A stretch of 64,000 nt of DNA, taken from contig JALIGW010000010.1 in assembly GCA_023053685.1 (NCBI GenBank), positions 12,694,919-12,758,918 of the forward strand, read 5' to 3'. Shown piece by piece: positions 56,301-64,000 of this stretch. Position 1 is the stretch's first letter, and each line of letters begins with the position of its first letter. Both the position numbers and the translations under genes were made by a program. This stretch comes from Diadophis punctatus similis (lineage: Eukaryota > Chordata > Lepidosauria > Squamata > Dipsadidae). The notes beneath the pieces were generated by a model. It ran no database searches. It was not told the DNA's origin and worked only from the letters and a program-made list of their open reading frames with translations.

Positions 56301-57195
56301 GGTTCCCAGCGTCTCGATACAGTCAGATGATTCCATCTCTGACTATCGGGGGCGAGTCTCTAGCCCCCGCCGAAAGGGCTCGCAATCTGGGTGTCCTCCT
56401 GGATCCACAGCTGTCCTTAGAGGACCATCTGACAGCTGTGACCAGGGCGGCCTTTTATCAGGTCCGCCTGATACGCCAGTTGCGGCCCTTTCTGGATCGG
56501 GATTCCCTGTGCACAGTCACCCATGCCCTGGTCACGTCGCGTCTGGACTACTGTAATGCTCTCTACATGGGGCTCCCCATGAAGAGCACCCGGAGGCTCC
56601 AATGAGAATGCAGCCACGCGGGTGATTTCGGGGGCTAATTGGCGCTCCCATATAACACCCCTCCTGCGCGAGCTGCACTGGCTTCCGGTGGTCTACCGGG
56701 TGCGCTTCAAGGTGCTTGTTACTACCTTTAAAGCGCTCCATGGCATTGGACCTAGGTATCTCCGAGACCGCCTGCTGCCACAAACTGCCTCCCATCGACC
56801 AGTGCACTCCCACAGAGAGGGCCTCCTCGGGGTGCCATCAGCCAAGCAGTGTAGGCTGATGACACCCAGGGGGAGGGCCTTCTCTGTGGGAGCACCCACC
56901 CTCTGGAATCAGCTCCCCCCAGACTTAAGAACCATTCACGACCTGTCCAACTTCCGCCGTGCCCTCAAGACGTATTATTTTTATCAAGCCGGGCTGGCGT
57001 GAAAAAGTTTTTGGGGTTTTTAAAATTTTAAGATTTTACTAAATTTTAATTGTATTAAATTAGGGCCACATTGAATATTTTCTTTTAAATGTATTTTAAT
57101 GTTTATATTGTGTTTTTTACTTGGCTGTTCACTGCCCTGAGTCCCCTGGAGAAGGGCGGTATATAAATTTAATTAAACTAAACTAAAACTAAACT
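53400..57195 (+). mobile_element. Near-complete L2 LINE inside the SPIN-like element
   Basis: It has a GC-rich leader (an open frame of 329 codons at 53416-54405 of unknown meaning), endonuclease-RT and a 3' UTR ending CCCTGAGTCCCCTGGAGAAG, GGCGGTATATAAATTTAAT and an AACTA-type repeat tail. The start is uncertain. It gives the uninterrupted reference for the L2 split by copia A. Confidence 0.85.
54160..57002 (+). pseudogene. L2 endonuclease-reverse transcriptase, few breaks
   Basis: Endonuclease blocks are LMLCNSRSMVNKGPL, VLVMGDFNLPSVGET, GGHTLDLIF and LSWSDHSLL. RT blocks are RPLLKKPSLDPAILANYRPV, FQSGFRAGHSTETALVAL, DLSAAFDTIDHG, VPQGSILSPLLFNIY and YADDTQLY, followed by the C-terminal SLDYCNALY-type and LWNQLPPDLR blocks. 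The frame is broken near 54250-54400 (start of endonuclease), by a TAA at 55589-55591 in an otherwise continuous frame, and by a small deletion near 56603. It is the best preserved L2 in the window. Confidence 0.9.
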
Positions 57196-57639
57196 CCAGG
57201 AAAGCGGAGCGAGCAGGGAGGGGATCCTGCCCGCCCTGCCTATACTTGTAGCAAAGCCTGCCCCACAGAGCAGACCTTGTCCAGGGAACCAGCCAGCCAG
57301 CCAGCCCACCCTCGCCTCGCCTTCTCCAAAAGGCGCCCTCTGCTGCCAGTCATAGGGACCCTCGATTAGAAACCCCCTCCCCCTGCTCTCTCTCCTCCCT
57401 CCTGGAGACCGGTAGCTGCATCGTGTTGCCGGCCGTCCTTATCTGCGGTGGAGGAAGAGCCTGGGCAGGCTTGCAAGGCAGGGCTTGGGTGGCTTGGGAT
57501 CCTCCTGCCTTCCTTCCTGCTCACTCGGCCGCCTCTGCGGCTCCTCTCCGCCCCGGTGGTGGCGCCTTTCCCTCCCCAAGCGCACCTAGGGGGACCCTCT
57601 CCAAAGCCGGCCATGCACCCCGGGTGCGCCGTTGCGCAC
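57196..57639. other. GC-rich sequence, probable captured intron 1 of the kinase gene
   Basis: On the minus strand it follows the splice donor of the kinase exon. Open frames on both strands have no recognised motif. The origin as intron is inferred from position only. Confidence 0.4.
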
Positions 57640-57735
57640 CTTGTAAACGTCGCCATAAGTGCCGGAGCCGATGCGCTGGATGACCTCGTAGTGCAGCCAC
57701 GGATCCTGCAGTGAGCTGTCCCGCAAGACGCTTAT
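57640..57735 (-). pseudogene. Captured first coding exon of a MAP4K-type kinase (closest to MAP4K2)
   Basis: Thirty-two codons on the minus strand read [16 protein letters not shown] and [14 protein letters not shown], which holds the glycine-rich ATP loop. The LRD.SLQDP start resembles MAP4K2 more than MAP4K1, 3 or 5 as I recall them. The exon ends at AAG|GTGCGC (donor at 57639-57638), so genomic DNA was taken. The codon aligned with the start methionine is ATA, so the start is lost, although an upstream ATG (57828) is in frame. Only the N-lobe beginning is present; no active kinase can result. Confidence 0.75.
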
Positions 57736-57955
57736 GGTCCCCTCGCCCAGCCGCCTTTTCAAAGATTCCCCTTTGTGGCTGGAGGACAATTCCTTCAAAC
57801 TCTTCTGTTCCTCCTTCATTCTTTGCAAATTTGATTCATGAGAAGCGTCAAACTCTCTCCTTTCTTACACCCGTCTGTCCTCTTGGGTTTATATGTCTTC
57901 TGCTTTAAGAACTATATTTTATATTTTATTAAATCCTCCCGCCCAGACACTCCCT

Positions 57956-58047
57956 GCTACCCCCTCCGGCATCCCTGTCTCCTCGCTTGCCATGTCCCAC
58001 ATCTCCGACTACAGCCGGGACTCGCAAACCGGGCCGGCCGGGGCTCG
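57956..58047 (+). other. GC-rich small frame, unidentified
   Basis: A frame starting MSHISDYSRDSQTG (ATG near 57991) lies in CpG-rich sequence just before the long palindrome. It could be another captured host piece, but I do not recognise it. Confidence 0.25.
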
Positions 58048-58631
58048 CAATGGCAGTTTCTTACCGCTGGTGTCGAAGGGAAAGGGAGTCACGGGGGGAA
58101 CGGCCAGCCAACAACCACTTAAGTTTAACAGCACATGACGGCGGGAAGGACAGCCGGGTTGCGCTCGTCTGTCTGCCCTCTCACCCTCGGCTGGCGCAGA
58201 GACCCAGCGAACAAAGAGGCAAACAGGGAGGGAGGGAAGAGAGAGACTGAGAGATATTAGCACAGGGCTAGCCTGATCATACGAAGCAGGGCGGCGGTGA
58301 TGGACCATGCTCTGGCACCACCTCCTTCTCCAGTTCCCTCCGGCTTAGCTCCTCCTGTCCCCGGCGGTGGCGCCCTCAGCACCGAGGCTGTATGATCAGG
58401 CTAGCCCTGCGCTAATATCTCTTAGTCTCTCTCTTCCCTCCCTCCCTGTTTGCCTCTTTGTTCGCTGGGTCTCCGCGCCAGCCGAGGGCTAGAGGGCAGA
58501 CAGACGATTCCGACCCAGCTGTCCTCCTTCCCGCCATCGTGCGCTGTGAAACTTAAGTGGTTGTTGGCTGGCCGTTCCCTTTCGTGACTCCCTTTCCCTT
58601 TGACACCAGTGGGAAGAAACTGCCGCTGTGA
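58048..58631. repeat. Long imperfect palindrome
   Basis: Arms of about 235 bp (58048-58282 and 58389-58631) face each other around a 106-bp GC-rich loop. Matching pieces include CTAGCCTGATCATAC / GTATGATCAGGCTAG and CCACTTAAGTTTAACAGC / CTGTGAAACTTAAGTGG. Arms differ by scattered bases and small gaps. Confidence 0.9.
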
Positions 58632-58915
58632 GCAGGAGACAGGGGCGGCCACAGATGTCTTAAGCACTGCCTTGTACTCTCCAGCACGCAATCTTGCGAC
58701 GCCCTGCCCCTTAGCTCGGCCGCCAGGCATCACAAACGCCTCTCACCAAATGGCACCTCTCCCGGCCAATCGGAGGGCTCGGGCGAGTTGAGCCAATATG
58801 GCCAGGCTTGTGGCAGTGGGGGGGGGAGCTGAGGATGCCAGGGCGACCCCTGGGAAATGGTCGTTTGACCCCCAAAGGGGTCCCGACCCCCAGGTTGGGA
58901 ACCACTGCTCTAGAC

Positions 58916-59629
58916 AGTTAAAAATTAAATTTACATTGTTTGTATCATTTGTTTAATGACATCCTTACTCAAAGATGCAAATCATGTCATTTCCCTCAAT
59001 TTGCCCTTTGCACAAATGAATCAGATCACCAATTATTTAATTTGCATTTTGATGGTTATGCAAAATTAATGGGCATTCCCTCCCAACTGATCTGTTAAAC
59101 TGACATTTCACTGTAATTTATTTATTTAAAAAATCCCACAGAATCCTTGAAAATCTTTGGAAATAAAAAAAGAAGCAGCAGTTGAATCCTTGTCCTGTTT
59201 GCTAAAACCAAGCATCTCAATGGGAAATGATATAGATAAAAAAGCACTTGAGAGCCATTTTAGTAGAGAAACAAGTCTAGAATAAGTTTTATGAAGCTTT
59301 TCTTCCTAATGCTATTTAACTCCAATACTACTTTTCATATATAATAATAGAGACATAGAACTGAATTTAATTTCTAATTTGGCTTCAAGTTATTCTATAG
59401 ATAATATCACTACAATTCTTCCAAACATTAAAATGCTGCATTTACACTTAAATCACATTTCTGTGTGTACAACTAGAATGATGAGACTTTAGCATGAAGT
59501 TGCCCAGATTTTAGATCACAACTTATACAAAAGAGCACAACAGTGTAACTGAAACTACAGAAGGGAAGAACATTGAATCACCTACAGTACATACGGTATA
59601 ATTTGCTTTTATCCAGGCCTTATTTTCTA
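58916..59629. other. No feature recognised
   Basis: AT-rich sequence, no frame over about 60 codons and no repeat end that I can name. Confidence 0.5.
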
Positions 59630-59765
59630 CCTAGTGGCCAACACCTAACAGCTAGTTGAGTGGTTTTAGCCAATCTCAGCTGACCCTGAAAAGCTCAATA
59701 GGGTCATAGCTAATTAGTAACTGGATGGGAAAATATTCCAGAAAATCCCAAGACTGCAGGCTAGT
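59630..59765 (+). mobile_element. 5S rRNA-derived SINE head
   Basis: ACCTAGTGGCC, CAATCTCAGCTGACC, AAGCTCAATAGGGTCATAGC and TTAGTAACTGGATGGGA follow the order of 5S rRNA (GCCTACGGCC, GATCTCGTCTGATC, AAGCTAAGCAGGGTCGGGCC and TTAGTACTTGGATGGGA), with about the same spacing. Internal promoter boxes are degenerate. It is a SINE of the 5S type and not a 5S gene, since the match is too diverged. Confidence 0.7.
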
Positions 59766-59904
59766 CTGAGGAATAAAAAAGAAATTCCAGACAGTATATC
59801 TTTAAAAATAATTCCACATCAAAATGGCACAGTCATATCTAAGATAGAAATACAAATTTTAATCCAGTACTGTAGTTTGGGAGGCAAGGATGCCTTTAAG
59901 TTAA

Positions 59905-60093
59905 TGTTAAGTCTTGGAAACTGTGTGAATTAATCCTTAGTTTTCTTGGATTTTTGGAAGTGGTTTACCACTGCCTTTTTCCTAGTGCCGAGAAACTGTG
60001 ACTGGCCCAAGGTCACCCAGTTTGCTTTGTGTCTAAAGTGGGACTAGAATTTGTAATCTCCCAGTTTCTGGCCTGATGCTTTAACTACGTACT
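59905..60093 (-). mobile_element. tRNA-derived SINE, interrupted by an L2
   Basis: On the minus strand the body reads GGGTGACCTTGGGCCAGTCA and GGTAAACCACTTCCAAAAAT. The tRNA-like head continues after the L2 insertion (60669-60692, CACCAAACTGGCACTC on the plus strand). The two parts join into the familiar TAGTTAAAGCATCAGGCC head. Confidence 0.65.
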
Positions 60094-60095
60094 AA

Positions 60096-60668
60096 ATGCA
60101 GCTGCGCGAGCTGTGGTGGGTGTGCCTAGTACACCCATGTAACACCCATTCTCCGCCAGCTGCATTGGCTGCCCATTAGTCTCCGGATCCAATTTAAGGT
60201 GTTGGTTTTTACCTTTAAAGCCCTACATGGCTCAGGGCCAGGGTACCTTCGGGACCGCATCCTGCCGCATACCTCCCTACGACCGGTTAGATCCCCCAGA
60301 GTTGGTCTCCTCCAGGTCCCATCGACCAAACAATGCTGGTTGGCGGGGCCAAGGGGGAGAGCCTTCTCTGTGGGAGCCCCCTCCCTTTGGAACCAACTCC
60401 CTCCAGAGATTAGAACTATCCCCACCCTGCTGGCCTTCCGTAAAGCAATAAAAACTTGGCTCTTCCGGCAGGCGGGGTGAAAGTGAGACCAATTAGATTA
60501 CATTTGGGTCTCCCCCCTTGGTTTATGAATGTCAGATGTTTTTTTAATTTTTATAATTTTTTAATTAGATGCTTTTATGTAACAATGATTTTATATGTTG
60601 TTAGCCACCCAGAGTCCCTCGGGAGTTGGGCGGCATACAAATCTATTAAATTAAATTAAATTAATTAC
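60096..60668 (+). pseudogene. L2 LINE, 3' fragment
   Basis: Starts within the C-terminal region of ORF2 (ALHGSGPGYLRDRILPHTSL, then GRAFSVGAPSLWNQLPPEIR) and ends with CCACCCAGAGTCCCTCGGGA, GTTGGGCGGCATACAAAT and an AAATT-repeat tail. The coding end (60199-60480) is open, but the upstream 100 bases are broken. It is inserted in the SINE at 59905. Confidence 0.88.
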
Positions 60669-60692
60669 TACACCAAACTGGCACTCAAATAG

Positions 60693-62459
60693 TATCCATT
60701 CCAAATCTTCTGGAAGAGGATTTGAATGTACAGTATCTTATAGTGACTAAACCATTTTTTCATTCTTCTTGTTTCCATATGAAAAACAAAGAATTTACTA
60801 CATCTGTTTTTCAGTTGCCAAGACACTTTAACCCAGTAAGATTAATAGTTCTACACACAAGATTAGGAGTTCGAAAAGTTGATAATATTCTGTTGATCAC
60901 TCTATATCTTATTTTCCTTTTAATTAAATTGTGAGTTACTGGAAATATACACAGAGCTAATAGGGATATTTTTCAGAGTACAAAGGATTTCTGATGCTCA
61001 GAAAGAAGGCAATAACATAAAATAAGCATGATTAAATGCTTATATATAATTAGAGACACAAATATGTATATCAAAAAAGTTTTGAAACAAAGCTATAGAT
61101 GCCTCAATTGCAACTCAAGTACTCCATTTTAATTAGGAATTAAGATTCTTGCTACATCTAAATAAAGATTGCCATAGTAATTTTAACTATCTAGGCAAAA
61201 AATAAATAAATCAAACTTTCTCCTTATTTTCACATTAAAACAAACTGTATCACAAATTTGTTGATAGCTTCTTGTTGTCAAAACACAAACAAAGATACAA
61301 TCTAAAGATAACGAAGAGTCTTTGTGTGTATTCTGAAGCTTTCCTCACTTTAGTATTGCTTCTGTGAAAAAATATTACAAGAATTCTTACTTGATTTCTT
61401 CAAAAATCAAATTCTATTTCTAGTCATAATATCAGAGGCAGTATCATTCAAACGTGTCCTCTGTTTCACCTTTATTCTTTGTTTCCATTAAAAAAATTCT
61501 TAAACAATTTTTAGACATTTATGTCAGGGTGCTGTTCAATATTTAATTTAACAATATTTGACATTGCTTTTATGATCCTTTTGCTAATTATTTTCATTTT
61601 AATATAAATGGGTCTCAAATGACTAAAATATTAATATTAATACTGTAAATTAAATATTTGTTGTTATGAAGCCAACATTTGAAATTACTCTTTTCTTTAT
61701 GAGTATAAAATACTTCAATTATAAAACATAATTGTCTTATTTATCAATAGATTTGGTCTAGCAGAAGAGGCAGTTTGCGCATTTACAGTATTGAAGCTAT
61801 TAAGCAAAAAAGGAAAACTTTATCAAGGTCATGCCTGCAAAATGAAAATCTTACTATTTTCCATGAAAACAAAATCAGTATTAAATAAACTGCCTCTTCA
61901 AACTGGGAATTAGAAACAAAACATTTAAAGCCCTAAGGACTTTTTGGATAACATCAAAAATCATATACTGATATAAGATCTGACAAACCTCCATAATGAT
62001 GAGCATTTTTTAAGATAACGGATTATATAGTGCCATATAAAAATGCAGCAATGAGTTTTCTATGCACACATTCAAGTACAGAAGAATTTTTTGTTGCATT
62101 ATAATGCTGTGCAAGACATTACTGTCAAATAACAAGTCAAAACATTTTTTTCAATTATTACATAGGACTAGAAAGGAATCTTTAAAATAGTACCTTTTTA
62201 CTATACAATTTGATAATCTAACTGCAGTCATAGTGCAACCCTCTCTGAAATTTATGACTTAGTAATCAAGCATGTTTTGGCAAAGTAATTACAATAACTC
62301 ACACCAAAAATGCATAATGCCAGTCCTTCAAAGTCCTCTGTTTTTGCTATTTCAAATTCCTGAACAGATCTTTCTAAAGAAATCTATATTTAGAGGAGTT
62401 TGGAAACTGAAACAAGCATTGTTGAATGCAAGTATGTATAAGGTGAAAATGTTGATGAA
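60693..62459 (-). other. AT-rich region, probable 3' UTR and downstream flank of PDK3
   Basis: No TE end or long frame is seen. It directly follows the PDK3 stop codon on the minus strand, so at least part should be 3' UTR. Several AATAAA-like sites occur on the minus strand, but I cannot choose the used one. Confidence 0.5.
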
Positions 62460-62603
62460 TTATCTGTTAGCTTTATACTTGGAAGCATCCCTGGGTTCAC
62501 TGCTAGGGTTACTCCAATCATCCGCTTCTGGAGTGGTTTTGTAATGTCGCCAAGCTGACTTATTGAAAACTGGTAGTCTTTCAAATGATTCACTTGATAG
62601 TGC
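62460..62603 (-). CDS. PDK3: PDK3, last coding exon
   Basis: Forty-seven codons and TAA on the minus strand read ALSSESFERLPVFNKSAW, RHYKTTPEADDW and SNPSSEPRDASKYKANR. This is the C terminus of pyruvate dehydrogenase kinase 3, a mitochondrial matrix kinase that switches off the pyruvate dehydrogenase complex by phosphorylating its E1 alpha subunit. The exon begins right after an AG acceptor (TTTAG, 62608-62604) in phase 0. DDW is the conserved DW motif of the C-terminal cross-tail that takes part in dimer contact and lipoyl-domain binding. PDK1, 2 and 4 differ clearly in this tail as I remember them, so PDK3 is the best assignment. The frame is intact. Confidence 0.93.
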   Translation of the reverse strand, partial: ALSSESFERLPVFNKSAWRHYKTTPEADDWSNPSSEPRDASKYKANR

Positions 62604-63237
62604 CTAAAGAAAGAAACAGGAACAAAAACATTCCAAGTGGTTACAAGAAAATTCAATAAAGTGAGACAGATCATCATTCTAAATGAAGAAAGATTGTACA
62701 TGCCCAATACAGATTCAATGGAACATGTATTTTATTTCATATTTTTTATTTTCAATCTTTATTTCACTTTCTGTACTTTTGTTTGTACTGCAGCATGTGG
62801 ATTTGTATCTTCTTACTGCAGATACATAGTCATATTTAGTTACTGAAGCCTTATAATACATTCCAACTCAGATTTGGAGTTTGTTTCAATAATGAAACAT
62901 TCAATTGTCTGTTAGCTGGAATTATGCTTTCTATCTCAATGTTTCCATTTAGGAACAGCTTTATTGGAAAGAATAAACAGAGAAAAGTTTAGTAATGTTA
63001 CAACTGAATTTCGTTACCGATCTAGTTTTGAAGGCCATTTTATTATCTATGAATAAAGAGTTCAAGAAAATGTTCTCAGAATGTGGAAAAATATTATCTT
63101 CATTAAATCAGAATGACTTCTGGTACAAATGCATAGCAATAAAGCACTTCCCTTGACACCAAAATATAATCAGCTATAAAACCTCAAGAGTTAATAGAGT
63201 ACATTCATAGTGTTCCCCTATAATAATCCATTATTAC
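62604..63237 (-). other. PDK3 last intron
   Basis: A 634-bp intron with a GT start (63237-63236) and an AG end (62605-62604) on the minus strand. No repeat is recognised inside. Confidence 0.85.
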
Positions 63238-63351
63238 CTTCAAATAGATTACTGCATCTGTACCAACTCCTTCCATTGAATATAATTTGAGGTCACCTTG
63301 AAAATATCGAGCATAAAGACGAGAAATTGGCAGACCATACCCATATCCAGC
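63238..63351 (-). CDS. PDK3: PDK3, penultimate coding exon
   Basis: Thirty-eight codons, both boundaries phase 0, read [17 protein letters not shown] and [20 protein letters not shown], ending in K. GYGYGLP is the G-box of the ATP lid in the GHKL ATPase fold shared with histidine kinases; most homologues have GFGYGLP. The acceptor is TTCTTAG and the donor AAG|GTAATA. The next upstream exon lies outside the window. With the exon at 62460 it shows a living host gene oriented right to left. Confidence 0.93.
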
Positions 63352-64000
63352 CTAAGAAAAAAATCAGTAACAGAAGAATTAAAAAACCTGAAATGTTAAC
63401 AGTGACAGAAGCAGGAATCTTCACAGAGATTCCTGTGTTTTTATAATTAAAAATATTTTCCACTATCAGAAAAAAAGCATTTGTTGTGCTATGCATCTAT
63501 TCCTTTTTACATAAAAATGAAAATTACATGCATAAAATGGCAATTGCTCTTTTAACATATGTACCATAGAATCCCAGACACATTTAAGGTATATATCAGG
63601 TCTAATAGACACTCCTTTCCTCCTATAAGTCTGTTAAATTGAGGCTTTATTATGTACATGAAATTGACAAGTAGTGGCTTTCAAATACATTTTTAATTCT
63701 CAGAACAGTATTAAGTTATTTTCTAGTATCAAATTCTGAATTTCATCCATGTGTTATCTATATTAACATAATTCTTATTGTCATTACAAGCAGTGCTCTC
63801 CCATACCCCTGACAATCACAAAGTGGGCCACTCAGATCTTGAGATGTGAAGGCCCGGAAAAAAACTGGAAAAATTCGGAAAAAAAAACAGTTTTTTCCCG
63901 TTTTTTTCCTGAAGGCTTTTTGTTTTTTCCAAAAAATTGGAAAAATTGAAAAAAGGAAAAAAAACATTGTGGAATATTTTATTTTAACATGATAAATAAA
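63352..64000 (-). other. PDK3 intron (5' end outside window)
   Basis: AT-rich intron sequence. Near 63855-63965 a low-complexity stretch of A and T runs with GGAAAAA, CCGTTTTTTTCC and TTTTTTCC forms imperfect fold-backs. No other feature. Confidence 0.7.

Larger units (their letters stand above)
52199..58907. mobile_element. SPIN-like hAT element with nested L2 and captured kinase exon
   Basis: The 16-bp termini CAGTGGTTCCCAACCT and the complement are flanked by a perfect 8-bp duplication CTCTAGAC (52191-52198 and 58908-58915). The subterminal sequence (TGGTGACCCCCAACCATA, TTCATAACTGTAATTTTGCT on the left; CCCCAAAGGGGTCCCGACCC on the right) resembles SPIN elements known from tetrapods, some of which moved horizontally. 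No transposase is seen. Inside are a fold-back unit, a pyrimidine tract, a near-complete L2, a kinase first exon and a long palindrome. The 6.7-kb size is large for a non-autonomous hAT and is explained by the L2 (about 3.8 kb). Confidence 0.85.

Noticed and set aside
57366..57714. Overlapping frames around 57.4-57.7 kb
   Set aside because: Opposite-strand shadows of GC-rich intron and kinase exon; no motif.
57640..57735. The genuine MAP4K2 locus
   Set aside because: It lies inside the SPIN-like element, the start codon is lost, and no second exon is seen nearby.
59630..59765. A 5S rRNA gene
   Set aside because: The order of blocks fits 5S, but the match is too diverged and lies among SINE sequence.

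Overview
The window is a dense pile of transposable elements from a vertebrate, most likely a squamate reptile (snake or lizard). The evidence is the mix of repeats: CR1 with an AATCT-type tail, L2, L1, Rex1-like, DIRS-like, Ty1/copia and a chromodomain Ty3/gypsy, hAT/SPIN-like and TA-flanked DNA transposons, and tRNA- and 5S-derived SINEs. The only host gene seen in place is the 3' end of PDK3 (pyruvate dehydrogenase kinase 3), whose last two coding exons lie on the minus strand near the right edge. No bacterial-type operon, CRISPR array or free-standing RNA gene is present.

Layout. (1) 1-13881: an L2 LINE (+) split by a minus-strand Ty1/copia element, called A here, with a 5-bp target duplication AGACG. 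A itself holds a tRNA-SINE, an ORF1-only L1 relative (HAL1-like) and a TA-flanked element with a GC-rich passenger. A's 5' LTR is not an LTR: it is a perfect 62-bp palindrome. (2) 13882-31632: a rearranged zone. It has part of a second copia element (B) on the minus strand, a second HAL1-like element cut in two, an inverted copy of the L2 3' half plus A's palindromic end, and a hybrid A/B copia body on the plus strand. That body is interrupted by a full-length L1 with both reading frames open and by a hAT MITE. B's two outer flanks carry the same 5-bp duplication (GAAAC) but are now about 15 kb apart, on opposite sides of the inversion. (3) 32476-39180: a near-complete minus-strand CR1 with a 2.27-kb hAT element in its 5' region. 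The hAT carries the first coding exon and apparent promoter, with an RFX X-box, of the ciliary gene RSPH14. (4) 39530-41290: decayed Rex1-like and L2 ends. (5) 41468-46380: a DIRS-like element whose recombinase gene is cut short and fused to its terminal repeat. (6) 46440-52190: a TA-flanked element, an L1 3' fragment, a gypsy chromodomain remnant and ends of TA-flanked elements. (7) 52199-58907: a 6.7-kb SPIN-like hAT with an 8-bp duplication, holding a near-complete L2, a pyrimidine tract, a MAP4K2-like kinase first exon and a long palindrome. (8) 58916-64000: SINE and L2 fragments, then the 3' end of PDK3.

The points of most interest are the palindromic copia terminus that still integrated with a normal target duplication, the inverted duplication that joins two inverted copia copies, and two separate hAT elements that each captured the first coding exon of a host gene. 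The L1 at 20725-27118 could supply reverse transcriptase in trans for the ORF1-only elements. All assignments come from reading the sequence by eye; no database search or alignment was run.
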